Part shown: positions 37,472 through 45,315 of the stretch, piece by piece
Layout of the letters: each line of letters starts with the position of its first letter
Position numbering within the stretch: position 1 is the first letter of the stretch
Origin: Bacillus sp. ISL-7
Lineage (GTDB): Bacteria > Bacillota > Bacilli > Bacillales_B > DSM-18226
Assembly (NCBI RefSeq): GCF_018613065.1
Contig: NZ_JAGGQW010000066.1
Span: 1-64,000, forward strand
Direction of reading: 5' to 3'
DNA: 64,000 bases
Notes under the pieces: model-generated
What the model was told of the DNA's origin: nothing
Database searches by the model: none
The model's input: only the letters and a program-made list of their open reading frames with translations
Translations under genes and position numbers: made by a program

Positions 37472-37505
37472 ATTCTCATTATAACAGATGACAATTGAGA
37501 ATCAA
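37472..37505 (-). promoter_or_regulatory. fur promoter with overlapping inverted repeat
   Basis: TTGATT (minus 37505-37500) and TATAAT (37483-37478), spaced 16 bp, form a good vegetative promoter. ATTCTCA and TGAGAAT arms flank the -10. TTATAATGAGAATTA partly matches the PerR box (TTATAATNATTATAA); fur is PerR-controlled in B. subtilis, but the right half is poor. Confidence 0.55.
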
Positions 37506-37562
37506 AATAAAATTATTATAAACTACAATAAACAATACGCTATATTAAGTATTATATAATAA

Positions 37563-38210
37563 TTACTTTAAAATGGTTGAACTAATGATGGTTTTCATTA
37601 ACCAAGGCGAAAGATAGGCCTCTATCCCAGATGCTGCAGCTATAAATATTACCGCTACAATCAAGGTTAAAATATAACTTTTAAAAAAAGGAAGGATTGG
37701 CTGGGCATATTTTTTCATAAACTGCTTTTTGATCATTCGAAGTGAGAAAATCACTGATAATGCTGCCATCATTATGAATACAGGAATAATAATCAGATTC
37801 TGAGGCAAAATCGAAACAAAGGCGAGCATAAAGCCCTGCCAGCCCATTTGACTGACTAGAAAACCCACGGTAAACCCAACTACCATTCCTTTAATAAATA
37901 ATAGAATAAGTATCACTGGAAGACCGATGATTGAAATTCCTAGTATCCACATGAGCCCAATAAACTTACTATTATGGAAAAGGCTTTGCAGGAATAAATC
38001 ATTGTCTTCTGCTTCTTTTCCGCTTGAGACTTGACCAAAAAATTGTGATAAATAATAGAATAAATCTTCCTTCTGAGTAATGCTCATACTGTTTACAACA
38101 ATTGCCCCAAAGATTACTCCCATTAAAAATAAGACAACAATAAACAAAAAAATTGAGGAATGCTCACGGAAATAACTAGCGGCATCGGACTGGTACAATC
38201 GTTTTTTCAT
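37563..38210 (-). CDS. spoIIM: Stage II sporulation protein SpoIIM
   Basis: 215-residue membrane protein with about five hydrophobic segments. Anchors the SpoIID-SpoIIM-SpoIIP peptidoglycan-degrading complex that drives engulfment of the forespore. GGAGGA upstream of the ATG; sigma-E promoter further upstream. Confidence 0.93.
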   Translation of the reverse strand: MKKRLYQSDAASYFREHSSIFLFIVVLFLMGVIFGAIVVNSMSITQKEDLFYYLSQFFGQVSSGKEAEDNDLFLQSLFHNSKFIGLMWILGISIIGLPVILILLFIKGMVVGFTVGFLVSQMGWQGFMLAFVSILPQNLIIIPVFIMMAALSVIFSLRMIKKQFMKKYAQPILPFFKSYILTLIVAVIFIAAASGIEAYLSPWLMKTIISSTILK

Positions 38211-38247
38211 TTGCGTATCCTCCTACTATTCTCAGTTCAGTTAATAC

Positions 38248-38277
38248 ATTGTATGCCAGTCTAGTATATCTATTCCC
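38248..38277 (-). promoter_or_regulatory. Sigma-E promoter of spoIIM
   Basis: CATACAAT at minus 38255-38248 is a perfect sigma-E -10; GGAATAG, 14 bp upstream, is the -35. It lies 38 bp before the spoIIM start and agrees with the mother-cell expression known for this gene. Confidence 0.75.
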
Positions 38278-38338
38278 ACATTTTAATAGATTACATAATA
38301 AAACCCGATAGCTTTATGCTACCGGGGTTCATCTTTTT

Positions 38339-39502
38339 TTAGTCTGAAATTTTTCCGTATTTCCCACCGCCGCCGGCTGCTAAATTTACTTTACCCGCTC
38401 TTGCTTTTAGGATAAGGTCAGCGATCCTTTCCGGGACAACCTCTTTCAATCCTTCATAGGGTACATCATGCAAAATCGCCATTTCACTCCCAAAATGATC
38501 AACCAGCTTCTCAAGTAAGCGAGGTCCTAAGCCGGGGATAAATTCCAGCGGGACTTGATGGATATAGGGCGGACGGTCTTCTGGACCTTGTTCAGCCGTT
38601 TTCAGTTCAAGGATTCTGTCAGCTACACCTTTAACAATTTTCTTATTTCCACATTGCGTACATATTTGATCCTCATCAGCAGCAGGATGATGGCATTCTG
38701 CACAAACTGTTTTATGGTATTTACCGAGCAATGGATCAAGACCATAATTTGCGATAATTTTACGTCCATCTTCCTTCTTTAATGCTTTCTGCAACTCTAA
38801 AAATGTTGGTTCCTTCATGGCAATGACTTGGTATTCACGGGCTATTTTTGCAAGCGAATGGGCATCAGAATTCGTAACAAATGTATAGTCATGTAATTCC
38901 TTTATTTGATCCGCCATAGTCGTATCAGAACTTAATCCAAGCTCAATTGCGTCAATCAATTCCGGGTCCAATACCTCAGTAAGTGACTGATTGACTCCTT
39001 TTCCATACAAACTTTTAAAAGGCGTGAAAACATGAGCAGGAATGAAGATTCCACCTAACTCTTTTACCTTCTTTTGTAAAACAAGACCCGTGGCATAGAT
39101 CCGTTGTGAGCTCAGTTGAATATTTTTCAAGTGACCTGACAGCCACGAGGAGAACTCTCTCATGATGGAAAGACTAGGAAAAAACATAAGCAGGTGGATT
39201 GGGCCGTTAGATTGTTCGTCATAAATCTCCAATTCAGAACCGGGAATAACCGTTAAATCACCAAACACTAACCCACCGTCCGGATGTTCCACTACGTCTC
39301 CACTTTGGATAAGACTTTCCATTTCAAGGATGACTTCAGGCGAATGGCTATCGATGATCCCAACCATATTAAGTCCCTTTTCGTGTCGTGCATGCTCAAT
39401 GATATTCGTAAACGTTAGAGACTTGGCACCGGTGATTTTTACCGGCTTCCCTGTCCAGGTACGTCCAATGTGTATATGTAAATCTACATAGTAGCGATTC
39501 AT
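38339..39502 (-). CDS. yqxK: Endonuclease Q family protein YqxK
   Basis: 387 residues: PHP-type phosphoesterase domain beginning YYVDLHIHIG with GIIDSHSPEV, a four-Cys zinc ribbon near residue 270 (CAECHH, CTQCGN), and a helix-hairpin-helix with PGLGPRLLEKLVDHFG. Homologous to EndoQ, which nicks DNA 5' of deaminated bases. Start overlaps nudF stop by 4 nt. Confidence 0.85.
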   Translation of the reverse strand: MNRYYVDLHIHIGRTWTGKPVKITGAKSLTFTNIIEHARHEKGLNMVGIIDSHSPEVILEMESLIQSGDVVEHPDGGLVFGDLTVIPGSELEIYDEQSNGPIHLLMFFPSLSIMREFSSWLSGHLKNIQLSSQRIYATGLVLQKKVKELGGIFIPAHVFTPFKSLYGKGVNQSLTEVLDPELIDAIELGLSSDTTMADQIKELHDYTFVTNSDAHSLAKIAREYQVIAMKEPTFLELQKALKKEDGRKIIANYGLDPLLGKYHKTVCAECHHPAADEDQICTQCGNKKIVKGVADRILELKTAEQGPEDRPPYIHQVPLEFIPGLGPRLLEKLVDHFGSEMAILHDVPYEGLKEVVPERIADLILKARAGKVNLAAGGGGKYGKISD

Positions 39503-40053
39503 TTATTTTTCAACGCCTCTTGCAATTGTAAGTATTGAACAGCAAAAGTCGTTTTGGCATCATATATTTTTTGTTCTTTTACATATTGAGCTGCTTCTTC
39601 CAGAGTTAATTCCTCTAGATTAACAAACTCGTCCTCATCAAGTGCTGCTGCATTTTCTTTTTTGCTTAGTCCTGTCGCAACATAGACATGAACGATTTCA
39701 TCGGCAAATCCTGGCGAGGTGTAAAAAGAAGTAAGCCATTCAAGGCTCTTGCACTCATAGCCTGTCTCTTCCTCCAGTTCACGGCGAGCACAAAGCTCAG
39801 GCTCTTCCCCTTTTTCCAGCTTTCCGGCGGGAATTTCAACAATGGTTCGTTCCAGTGCTTTCCGATATTGTTCAACCATTACTACTTTCTTGTTGTCGGT
39901 AATGGCTAAAATAGCGACAGCCCCGGGATGTTTAATGATCTCGCGTTTCGATTGTTTCCCGTTCGGAAGCTCTACATCTTGTAAATGAAGACTGATTACT
40001 TTTCCTGAGAAAATTTCTTCACTATGAAGTGTTTTTTCTTCGAGATTGCTCAT
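39499..40053 (-). CDS. nudF: ADP-ribose pyrophosphatase NudF (Nudix)
   Basis: 184 residues with a complete Nudix box from GKLEKGEEPELCARRELEEE to TGYE (GX5EX7REUXEEXGU). Hydrolyses ADP-ribose to AMP and ribose 5-phosphate. ATG 40053 is 8 nt after AGGAG; the GTG at 40062 would lie within that site. Divergent from mciZ. Confidence 0.92.
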   Translation of the reverse strand: MSNLEEKTLHSEEIFSGKVISLHLQDVELPNGKQSKREIIKHPGAVAILAITDNKKVVMVEQYRKALERTIVEIPAGKLEKGEEPELCARRELEEETGYECKSLEWLTSFYTSPGFADEIVHVYVATGLSKKENAAALDEDEFVNLEELTLEEAAQYVKEQKIYDAKTTFAVQYLQLQEALKNK

Positions 40054-40067
40054 ATGGGTCACTCCTG

Positions 40068-40095
40068 TTCTATTCCTTTAATCTGCTCATACATT
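40068..40095 (+). promoter_or_regulatory. Candidate sigma-E promoter of mciZ
   Basis: TTCTATT and CATACATT are spaced 13 bp; the -10 differs from CATACAAT by one base. It ends 29 bp upstream of mciZ and overlaps the nudF ribosome site region on the other strand. Confidence 0.45.
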
Positions 40096-40124
40096 TTACC
40101 ATACTTTATTTGGAGGGGGATGGA

Positions 40125-40256
40125 ATGAAGGTGTACGTTCATGATAAAGGAATCATTCTTGTTGGAAAAGGATGGGAAATACTTCAGAAACTAAAAGAAT
40201 ACAACAAAGATTATTTCACCGTTTCCGAATGGATTGAAAAGGTGAATCAAAAATAA
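40125..40256 (+). CDS. mciZ: FtsZ-assembly inhibitor MciZ
   Basis: 43-residue protein MKVYVHDKGIILVGKGWEIL followed by QKLKEYNKDYFTVSEWIEKV, recognisably the MciZ peptide (B. subtilis form about 40 residues, with KGVVLVGKAWEI). It binds the C-terminal domain of FtsZ and blocks Z-ring assembly in the mother cell during sporulation. GGAGGGGG lies just upstream. Position between nudF and yqkF also fits. Confidence 0.9.
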   Translation: MKVYVHDKGIILVGKGWEILQKLKEYNKDYFTVSEWIEKVNQK

Positions 40257-40321
40257 AGTCTTTCGATTGTAGTCTGTCCTTTTCTTTTATAAAATTGTAG
40301 AAAAAAGGACGGTGTGAGTTT

Positions 40322-41233
40322 TTGAAAAAGAGAAGACTAGGAAATTCGGATTTGTATGTATCGGAACTAGGACTTGGTTGTATGTCGATTGGAACCGAGG
40401 AGAAAACCGCTAGAAAGATTATTGAAGCCTCACTTGAGGAAGGGATCAATTATTTTGATACGGCTGATTTATATGATTTTGGTGAAAATGAAAAAATAGT
40501 TGGGACAGCATTGAAGGAAGTCCGTGAAAATGTCATTATTGCAACAAAGGTTGGGAATCGCTGGAGTCAAGATCAGAAGGGATGGTCATGGGATCCCTCG
40601 AAGTCCTATATAAAGGAAGAAGTCAAACAAAGTCTTAACCGGCTGGGTACCGACTATATCGATCTTTATCAGCTGCACGGCGGGACCATCAATGATCCAA
40701 TTGAGGAAACAATAGAAGCGTTCGAAGAATTAAAAGCAGAAGGCTATATTCGCTACTATGGCATTTCCTCTATTCGCCCAAATGTAATACGGGAATATGT
40801 TAACAAGTCTAGTATCGTATCTGTGATGATGCAATACAGTATCTTAGACCGCCGCCCTGAGGAAGAAGCCTTGCCACTTCTTCAGGAACATGGGCTTAGC
40901 GTTGTGACCCGCGGACCGCTCGCAAAAGGTCTTTTAAGTGATAAAATGATTGAGAAGGTAACTGAGAAGGGGTATCAAGACTACAGCTTAGCCGAGTTGA
41001 ATGACGTCTTGCCGTTGTTAAAGGAAAAGGTAGCAGCCACACGCTCTTTTACAGAGATAGCCCTTCAGTATAATCTGGCCCATCCTGTTGTAGCCTCTGT
41101 TGTAGCCGGGGCCAGTAGTCCTGAACAAATTAGGAGTAATGCGAAAGCAGTCAGAAGTCAGCCGCTTTCTGAGGAGGAAGTTTCAGTAATTAGAGAGTTA
41201 ACGAAGGCTGGCATTTATAAGGAACATCGTTAA
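40322..41233 (+). CDS. yqkF: Aldo/keto reductase YqkF
   Basis: 303-residue TIM-barrel oxidoreductase with catalytic tetrad residues in FDTADLYDFG (D, Y), IATKVG (K) and YQLHGG (H). NADPH-dependent; substrate unknown. TTG start with AAAAAAGGAC upstream, a modest ribosome site. Same gene neighbourhood as B. subtilis. Confidence 0.88.
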   Translation: MKKRRLGNSDLYVSELGLGCMSIGTEEKTARKIIEASLEEGINYFDTADLYDFGENEKIVGTALKEVRENVIIATKVGNRWSQDQKGWSWDPSKSYIKEEVKQSLNRLGTDYIDLYQLHGGTINDPIEETIEAFEELKAEGYIRYYGISSIRPNVIREYVNKSSIVSVMMQYSILDRRPEEEALPLLQEHGLSVVTRGPLAKGLLSDKMIEKVTEKGYQDYSLAELNDVLPLLKEKVAATRSFTEIALQYNLAHPVVASVVAGASSPEQIRSNAKAVRSQPLSEEEVSVIRELTKAGIYKEHR

Positions 41234-41262
41234 AAGGAGAGCGTTCGTACGCCCTCCTTTTT
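41232..41262. terminator. Bidirectional terminator between yqkF and yqkE
   Basis: AAAAGGAG...CTCCTTTT with inner arms GCGT/ACGC; overlaps the end of yqkF and serves convergent yqkE. Confidence 0.85.
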
Positions 41263-41271
41263 ATATTATAT

Positions 41272-41526
41272 TTATTTAAACTCCTTCCAGTTCATGCCGC
41301 TCTCATTTAATAGTTCTGCAAAAGATTTGTTTTTTTCTTTTAATCGTCTTTCTTCTCTCTTTCTTAGCTCTTCGTCTTCTTTTCTTTTTTCTTCTGCTGC
41401 TTTAAGCTGTTCTTGTTGTTCTTTTAGTTGCTTGAATAAATTAGGGTTGATCATATCGCCAAGCGTTACCGCTGAATCATCTTTTTTGGGTTTCGATTGC
41501 TTTTTTTGTTTAGATTGCTTTTTCAT
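41272..41526 (-). CDS. yqkE: YqkE family protein (DUF3886)
   Basis: 84-residue, very charged protein: Lys/Gln-rich head, a coiled coil from about 35 to 70, and the conserved tail SFAELLNESGMNWKEFK. Cytosolic; function unknown. Confidence 0.8.
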   Translation of the reverse strand: MKKQSKQKKQSKPKKDDSAVTLGDMINPNLFKQLKEQQEQLKAAEEKRKEDEELRKREERRLKEKNKSFAELLNESGMNWKEFK

Positions 41527-41590
41527 TCAGAACGCCTCCATCATCAAAATTTCATTTATATTATACCATGTCACCAAGCATCGCCCATAT

Positions 41591-41627
41591 AAAAAAGCAG
41601 GCTATGCTTAATCATAGTCAGCCTGCT
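41591..41627 (-). terminator. Terminator of the CoA-transferase operon
   Basis: Minus-strand AGCAGGCTGACTATG and CATAGCCTGCT pair with a two-base bulge, followed by TTTTTT. Confidence 0.8.
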
Positions 41628-41641
41628 CTTACTTGTTATTT

Positions 41642-42310
41642 TTAATAAGCTTCAAGTACCACGTTTTCGTCCACAAACAATGTGGCTTCAGTAGAATTGA
41701 CAACATCCTCAATCGTATACCCTTTAGCAACTTCTACAAGCCTCAGCCCTGAATCTTTTACATCCATAACAGCGCGCTCAGTGATAATTCGGTTGACTAC
41801 CCCTTTACCCGTTAAAGGAAGCGTGCACTGTTTCAATATTTTGGATTCACCCTTTTTATTCACATGCTCCATAATAACAATTATTTTTTGGGCACCATGA
41901 ACGAGATCCATCGCGCCACCCATTCCTTTTATCATCTTTCCAGGGATCATCCAGTTAGCTAAGTCACCGGTTTCAGATACTTCCATTCCACCGAGTATCG
42001 CTAAGTTGACATGCCCGCCGCGAATCATCGCAAACGATTCGGCGCTATCGAAATAGGCTGCACCACTAATTGCCGTAACGGTCTCTTTACCGGCATTGAT
42101 TAAATCGGGGTCCACATCATCCGCATCTGGGTAGGGTCCGATGCCAAGAAGACCATTTTCAGACTGCAAGACAACCTGTTTATTTGCTGACATAAAATTA
42201 GCAACAAGGGTTGGCATACCTATGCCTAGATTTACATAAAATCCGTTTTCTATTTCCTTCTCAGCCCTTATCGCAATTCTCTCTCTAACGGAGACAATTT
42301 CATTCACCAT
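41642..42310 (-). CDS. scoB: 3-oxoacid CoA-transferase subunit B
   Basis: 222-residue beta subunit with the catalytic-glutamate motif SENGLLG near residue 52 and [19 protein letters not shown]. Transfers CoA between succinyl- or acetyl-CoA and acetoacetate-type acids. Start ATG has GGGAGAGAG upstream; 24 nt after scoA. Could equally be named yodR/atoA; substrate is not determinable from sequence. Confidence 0.87.
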   Translation of the reverse strand: MVNEIVSVRERIAIRAEKEIENGFYVNLGIGMPTLVANFMSANKQVVLQSENGLLGIGPYPDADDVDPDLINAGKETVTAISGAAYFDSAESFAMIRGGHVNLAILGGMEVSETGDLANWMIPGKMIKGMGGAMDLVHGAQKIIVIMEHVNKKGESKILKQCTLPLTGKGVVNRIITERAVMDVKDSGLRLVEVAKGYTIEDVVNSTEATLFVDENVVLEAY

Positions 42311-42334
42311 TACGCTCTCTCCCTTCTCCCAACA

Positions 42335-43024
42335 CTATTTTCTCACTGTCAATCTCTCAATTCGTTTTTCCTGTGTTCCTTCGATAATTGTTTGTACATA
42401 GATACTAGGGGTATGAATAAAATTAGCATCTAATTCGCCAATTTCACAAAGTGCTTCCACTTCAGCAATCGTTACTTTTCCAGCAGCTGCAATCATCGGA
42501 TTGAAGTTTCGCGCTGTTTTGTGGTAAACGAGATTTCCCATTTTGTCGCCCTTCCATGCCCTAACAAGACTAAAGTCGGCAGTTAGCGCCTCTTCCAAAA
42601 GGTATTCTCTCCCGTTAAAAACCTTCGTTTCCTTCCCTTCAGCAATCGGCGTTCCAACTCCGGCTGGTGTATAAAATGCTGGGATTCCGGCCCCGCCTGC
42701 CCTGATTTTTTCAGCCAATGTACCTTGTGGCGTTAATTCTACTTCGAGTTCTCCAGTTAAAACCTGTCTCTCAAACTCTTTATTTTCACCAACATAGGAT
42801 CCAATCATTTTTTTGATTTGTTTATTATTTAATAGAAGTCCTAACCCCCACTCATCTATCCCGCAGTTATTTGAAATAACTGTTAAATCCTTTACGCTTT
42901 TTTCTGCCAATGCAAGTATCAGGTTTTCCGGTATGCCGCACAAACCAAACCCACCAACCATTAATGTAGCCCCATCATTAATTCCGGCAACTGCATCCTG
43001 GAAGGATGTACATATTTTTTTCAT
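42335..43024 (-). CDS. scoA: 3-oxoacid CoA-transferase subunit A
   Basis: 229-residue alpha subunit: [13 protein letters not shown] near 24-36 and [17 protein letters not shown]. Forms the heteromeric transferase with the next gene. GGGGAGA upstream of the ATG. The pair is not at this place in B. subtilis, as far as I recall, so it is an insertion relative to that order. Confidence 0.88.
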   Translation of the reverse strand: MKKICTSFQDAVAGINDGATLMVGGFGLCGIPENLILALAEKSVKDLTVISNNCGIDEWGLGLLLNNKQIKKMIGSYVGENKEFERQVLTGELEVELTPQGTLAEKIRAGGAGIPAFYTPAGVGTPIAEGKETKVFNGREYLLEEALTADFSLVRAWKGDKMGNLVYHKTARNFNPMIAAAGKVTIAEVEALCEIGELDANFIHTPSIYVQTIIEGTQEKRIERLTVRK

Positions 43025-43170
43025 CCTGATTTCTCCCCCTAATCCCCATTTTCCCTTTACTATTTCTAGTAAAAATACAGAAAATCCTCTTATTTTGTCA
43101 AAATTTCCATTATTCCCGCTTTTTTGAAATTACACCACTACTATGAAAATATGATTATCAGAGGGGGAAA

Positions 43171-43206
43171 ATGAATGCCAAACTGTCTAAATTAAATTTT
43201 TCATGA
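43171..43206 (+). other. Tiny ORF with a strong ribosome site
   Basis: AGAGGGGG at 43160-43167 is followed 3 nt later by an ATG and 11 codons (MNAKLSKLNFS). It may be a leader peptide, or a chance or decayed start, upstream of the small gene at 43270. No further support. Confidence 0.25.
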
Positions 43207-43269
43207 ATAATCAGTCTTCGACTAATGCATCTTATTAATTGAGACTAGCTTGAAGGGGGACAGATTATT

Positions 43270-43410
43270 TTGAGCCAAAAACGTGATAAAGGTTCCAGTC
43301 AAAAAGGAAAAAACTATGCTGACACAGCAGGTGGAGGCAAGCGGGTGATTGCCGCTGAAGAAATCGAAAAAGCCATCCATCCTACCAAAAGACAAAACGC
43401 AGAGCAGTAA
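43270..43410 (+). CDS. Small basic hypothetical protein
   Basis: 46 residues from a TTG start: MSQKRDKGSSQKGKNYADTA then GGGKRVIAAEEIEKAIHPTK. AAGGGGGA lies 9 nt upstream and a terminator follows at 43429, so it is a complete small unit. Hydrophilic and basic, no membrane segment. Not recognised. Confidence 0.65.
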   Translation: MSQKRDKGSSQKGKNYADTAGGGKRVIAAEEIEKAIHPTKRQNAEQ

Positions 43411-43428
43411 ATCATTCTGTAAACTCGG

Positions 43429-43457
43429 AAACCGCTTATTGGTGTCAGCGGTTTTCT
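43429..43457 (+). terminator. Terminator of the small basic protein gene
   Basis: AAACCGCT and AGCGGTTT with a 10-nt loop, followed by TCTTTG. Confidence 0.7.
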
Positions 43458-43540
43458 TTGTGTTAAAATTAAAACGGCTAATTTATGGGCGCTTGGTACT
43501 TATTTTACATATGTTATATTAATTCCTACGGGAGGTGCCA

Positions 43541-44464
43541 ATGGTGAGGAAGGCATTTCGAACTTTGTTTGTTTTGTTGTTTTTCTGGTTATCTCTTGGT
43601 TTGTATTTTACAAACCGTCTCATGTATATGAAAAAGAAGGATGAGGAATTAATTTTAAGGCGTGAAAAAGAAGCTGGCCGGTATAATCCCGATGAATTTG
43701 ATTCTCTCCCAAAACGGGAGGTTGATATTTCTTCGCCTTTTGGATACACAATTAAAGCCCAGCTCGTGGAACCGCACCAGACCAATCGTTATATCATTAT
43801 TTCTCATGGTGTGACCGAAACGAAAATTAATTCCATTAAATATGCAAATATGTTCTTAGAGCGTGGGTTTAATACGTTAATTTATGACCATCGTCGCCAC
43901 GGGGAATCTGGCGGTAAAACAACTAGTTTTGGTCATTATGAAAAATTTGATTTGAAGACAGTCGTCGATTGGCTCAAAAAAGAAAAAGGACCTCAACTTG
44001 AACTAGGGATTCACGGCGAATCGATGGGCGCAGCTACCATGCTGTTATATGCTGGACTCCTTGAGGATGGGGCAGATTTTTATATTGCCGATTGCCCGTT
44101 TTCTGATTTTAAGGAGCAGTTGGCTTATTTGATTAAAAAGGATTTCAAGCTCATCCCTGGTCTTTTGCTACCGCTTGGGGATGCCCTTTTACGCCTTCGG
44201 GACAAATATTCGATCCGAAATGTTTCCCCAATTTCGGTTATTGAAAATATCAAACATCCGATTTTGTTTATTCACAGCCAAAAGGATGATTTTATCCTTC
44301 CTACCATGACAAAGGATTTATTTGAGCATAAAAAGGGTCCTAAAATGCTTTTTTTAGCGGCTAACGGCCGCCATGCCCAGTCCTTTAATGAAAACCGGGC
44401 TGATTACGAACGGGTGATTGATGAATTTTTACAAAAATATGTTGATCATCCATTGCCAAACTAA
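43541..44464 (+). CDS. yqkD: Alpha/beta hydrolase YqkD
   Basis: 307 residues: N-terminal membrane anchor (about 6-24), then an alpha/beta-hydrolase fold with ISHGVTETK oxyanion region, nucleophile elbow GIHGESMGAA (GxSxG variant G-E-S-M-G), acid D in SQKDDFI and H in NGRHAQSF. Substrate unknown. ATG 43541 follows GGAGGT by 4-5 nt; GTG 43544 is equally possible. Confidence 0.85.
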   Translation: MVRKAFRTLFVLLFFWLSLGLYFTNRLMYMKKKDEELILRREKEAGRYNPDEFDSLPKREVDISSPFGYTIKAQLVEPHQTNRYIIISHGVTETKINSIKYANMFLERGFNTLIYDHRRHGESGGKTTSFGHYEKFDLKTVVDWLKKEKGPQLELGIHGESMGAATMLLYAGLLEDGADFYIADCPFSDFKEQLAYLIKKDFKLIPGLLLPLGDALLRLRDKYSIRNVSPISVIENIKHPILFIHSQKDDFILPTMTKDLFEHKKGPKMLFLAANGRHAQSFNENRADYERVIDEFLQKYVDHPLPN

Positions 44465-44499
44465 AAACAGACTATCCATTATGGATCAGTCTGTTTTTT
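44463..44499. terminator. Bidirectional terminator between yqkD and yqkB
   Basis: AAAAACAGACT and AGTCTGTTTTT arms with inner TCCAT/ATGGA; serves both convergent genes. Confidence 0.88.
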
Positions 44500-44818
44500 C
44501 TTTAATTATAAGGCTCATACGGCCATTTAGGATTTGTTGCGGACTCTTTAGTTGAAAGCAATTGCACGCTTTAGAAAAGTCAATTTTCATTTGCTCATCG
44601 AAAAAGACCATTTTTGATTTTTCTGCATAAACCGTCCGGTCATTTGTTTCAATAGCTATGTCATCATTATCTAATTCTGGTATAAACCACAAAGCCACTA
44701 CCCCGTTTACGGCACAGCCACAGCCGTCTGTATCGTATTTTAGCTTTAAGTAGCCTTCTCGACCGTCAATTCGCTCATTTATTTTGTTAGCTGCCTCTGC
44801 AGTAATAGTTATCTCCAA
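44486..44818 (-). CDS. yqkB: HesB-like iron-sulfur-family protein YqkB
   Basis: 110 residues from a TTG at 44818 (MEITITAEAANKI), with GAGAGGGG upstream. HesB/IscA-like fold with DGCGCAVNG and a distal KACNC; the cysteine pattern differs from classical IscA, as in other YqkB proteins. Role in Fe-S metabolism is presumed only. Confidence 0.8.
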   Translation of the reverse strand: MEITITAEAANKINERIDGREGYLKLKYDTDGCGCAVNGVVALWFIPELDNDDIAIETNDRTVYAEKSKMVFFDEQMKIDFSKACNCFQLKSPQQILNGRMSLIIKEKTD

Positions 44819-44895
44819 GTTTATTGCCCCTCTCATTTAGCATATGGTGATTGTACCACATGTTACGAGAGGTTGATTCATCTTTGCTCATAGAT

Positions 44896-45231
44896 TTAGA
44901 TCTCCGTCATCCGAATGTCAGCAATAGCATCCATCGGAATCCGGTGCACCTCATCAAAGCAATCTATCACATGAAGCCTTTGCGTCAGTTCATCCCAGTA
45001 ATGGATTTTGCCAATCACGATTTCATAGTTCCGATTCCGGTAATGGGTAATCGTCACGTACTGATCATATTCAATCGCTTCGGACAAGATCCCGTTCATG
45101 AGCTCCAGATGCTGTTCATCCATTTCTCGTTTCTGTTCGTACCGATCTTCTTTCACCCAATCCCTGAGCAATTTCACATGCTCAGGAAGCATCATCGACG
45201 TCCATTTGATCCTTCCACGGTCGCGAATCAT
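44896..45231 (-). CDS. yqjX: YolD-like family protein
   Basis: 111 residues with the YolD-like pattern DRGRIKWTSMMLPEHVKLL at the start and IGKIHYWDEL later. Such proteins are encoded beside UmuC-type polymerases in Bacillus and resemble UmuD-like partners in context. Here it follows the Y-family polymerase gene by about 85 nt with a repeat copy between. Confidence 0.82.
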   Translation of the reverse strand: MIRDRGRIKWTSMMLPEHVKLLRDWVKEDRYEQKREMDEQHLELMNGILSEAIEYDQYVTITHYRNRNYEIVIGKIHYWDELTQRLHVIDCFDEVHRIPMDAIADIRMTEI

Positions 45232-45275
45232 CCGCCTCTCCTTCTTTCTCAGTATTCAGTCTTAATTATTTGACT

Positions 45276-45312
45276 ACTGTCTAGCTTTAACGCCGCTAAA
45301 CAGGCGCTTCTA
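45276..45312 (-). repeat. Short interspersed repeat, fullest copy
   Basis: Minus-strand AGAAGCGCCTGTTTAGCGGC then GTTAAAGCTAGACAGT. Contains both the GAAGCGCCTG head and GCTAGACAGT tail shared with 27864, and the hairpin CGCCTGTTTAGCGGCG. Located between yqjW and the YolD-like gene. Confidence 0.75.
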
Positions 45313-45315
45313 CAT

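Noticed and set aside
44851..45273. 140-codon plus-strand frame
   Set aside because: Antisense to the YolD-like gene and starts without a ribosome site.
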